Below are positions 15,617 to 15,864 of a stretch of 15,864 bases of DNA, in pieces. The stretch is taken from NCBI GenBank assembly GCA_945897395.1, contig CAMDFE010000005.1:1-15864 (forward strand), in the 5' to 3' direction. The DNA comes from Chryseobacterium gleum (GTDB lineage Bacteria; Bacteroidota; Bacteroidia; Flavobacteriales_D; Sanyastnellaceae). How positions within the stretch are numbered: position 1 is the first letter of the stretch; the number at the start of each line of letters is the position of its first letter. The position numbers were made by a program, and so were the translations under genes. The notes under the pieces are model-generated. The model did not search any database, was not told the DNA's origin, and was given only the letters and a program-made list of their open reading frames with translations.

Positions 15617-15864
15617 ATGAAAAAAGGACTTTTACTTTTCTTATCAATATGTTTTTCTCTTGCGCTCTCTGCGCAAAAAACTATCGTATTCGGAACTGTA
15701 ATTGACGCCGTTTCAAAGCAGACTGTTCCTTTTGCTCCTGTCTATTTCGTTGGAACTAAATCTGGCACAACTACCGATGAAAAAGGAAAATACCGAATTG
15801 AAACTTACTATTCCAGCGATACTGTGCGCTGCAAAGGAATTGGCTATGCCCAGCAATCTTTTAA
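15617..15864 (+). CDS. Secreted carboxypeptidase-regulatory-like domain protein, DUF5686 type (partial, C-terminus off the right edge)
   Basis: Only the first 82 residues are visible. They start with a signal peptide (MKKGLLLFLSICFSLALSAQ) followed by a carboxypeptidase-D regulatory-like beta domain: FGTVIDAVSKQTVPFAPVYF, GTKSGTTTDEKGKYRIET, then CKGIGYAQQSF. This pattern (GxVxD, PFAxVYF, GTTTDxxGxF/Y, GY) is typical of Bacteroidota outer-membrane or surface proteins. The PFAPVYF-GTxxGTTTD form resembles DUF5686 proteins more than SusC/TonB-dependent receptors, but the discriminating part is outside the window. The ATG at 15617 lies 59 bp after dsbD. A poor -7-like match (TTTCTTCG, 15603-15610) ends 6 nt before the ATG, the same spacing as at other genes here. 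No terminator hairpin is visible in the gap. Confidence 0.75.
   Translation, partial: MKKGLLLFLSICFSLALSAQKTIVFGTVIDAVSKQTVPFAPVYFVGTKSGTTTDEKGKYRIETYYSSDTVRCKGIGYAQQSF

Overview
The window looks like a chromosomal segment of a Bacteroidota bacterium, most likely order Flavobacteriales. The evidence is a type IX secretion cargo with a gliding-motility-type C-terminal domain, a periplasmic beta-propeller (Reg_prop/Y_Y_Y) sensor kinase paired with a LytTR regulator, Bacteroidota-style -7 promoter boxes (TAnnTTTG) with no clear Shine-Dalgarno sequences, and a moderately AT-rich coding style. I see no rRNA, tRNA, CRISPR array, insertion sequence, phage gene or attachment site. Coding density is very high and no gap between genes exceeds about 75 bp.

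Left half, minus strand (about 1-5450), read from right to left: gpsA (glycerol-3-phosphate dehydrogenase), then a giant secreted modular protein (DUF7948-like N-terminus, SBBP-type propeller repeats, PKD, tandem Ig-like modules, CHU_C/T9SS sorting domain), then the N-terminal 156 residues of an enoyl-CoA hydratase that runs off the left edge. A short divergent region (5451-5521) separates this block from the plus-strand genes.

Right half, plus strand (5522-15864): a LytTR response regulator and, 2 nt downstream, a 1010-residue membrane sensor histidine kinase with 14 recognisable propeller blades; a small lipoprotein with a very acidic tail; dinB (DNA polymerase IV); pabB (aminodeoxychorismate synthase component I); tilS (tRNA-Ile lysidine synthetase) 1 nt after pabB; dsbD (8-TM thiol:disulfide interchange protein); and the start of a secreted protein with a carboxypeptidase-regulatory-like (DUF5686-type) domain, cut by the right edge.

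Functionally this is mostly a mix of housekeeping genes (phospholipid precursor, folate, tRNA modification, periplasmic redox, translesion synthesis) plus one signalling pair and two cell-surface/secreted proteins. No obviously new multi-gene system stands out. The most interesting structural signal is regulatory. Several genes carry a TAnnTTTG box (or a one-mismatch form) ending only 4-6 nt before the ATG, a geometry that predicts leaderless or near-leaderless mRNAs, whereas the tightly coupled downstream genes (kinase, tilS) lack the box. The same signal corrects three gene starts to internal ATGs.
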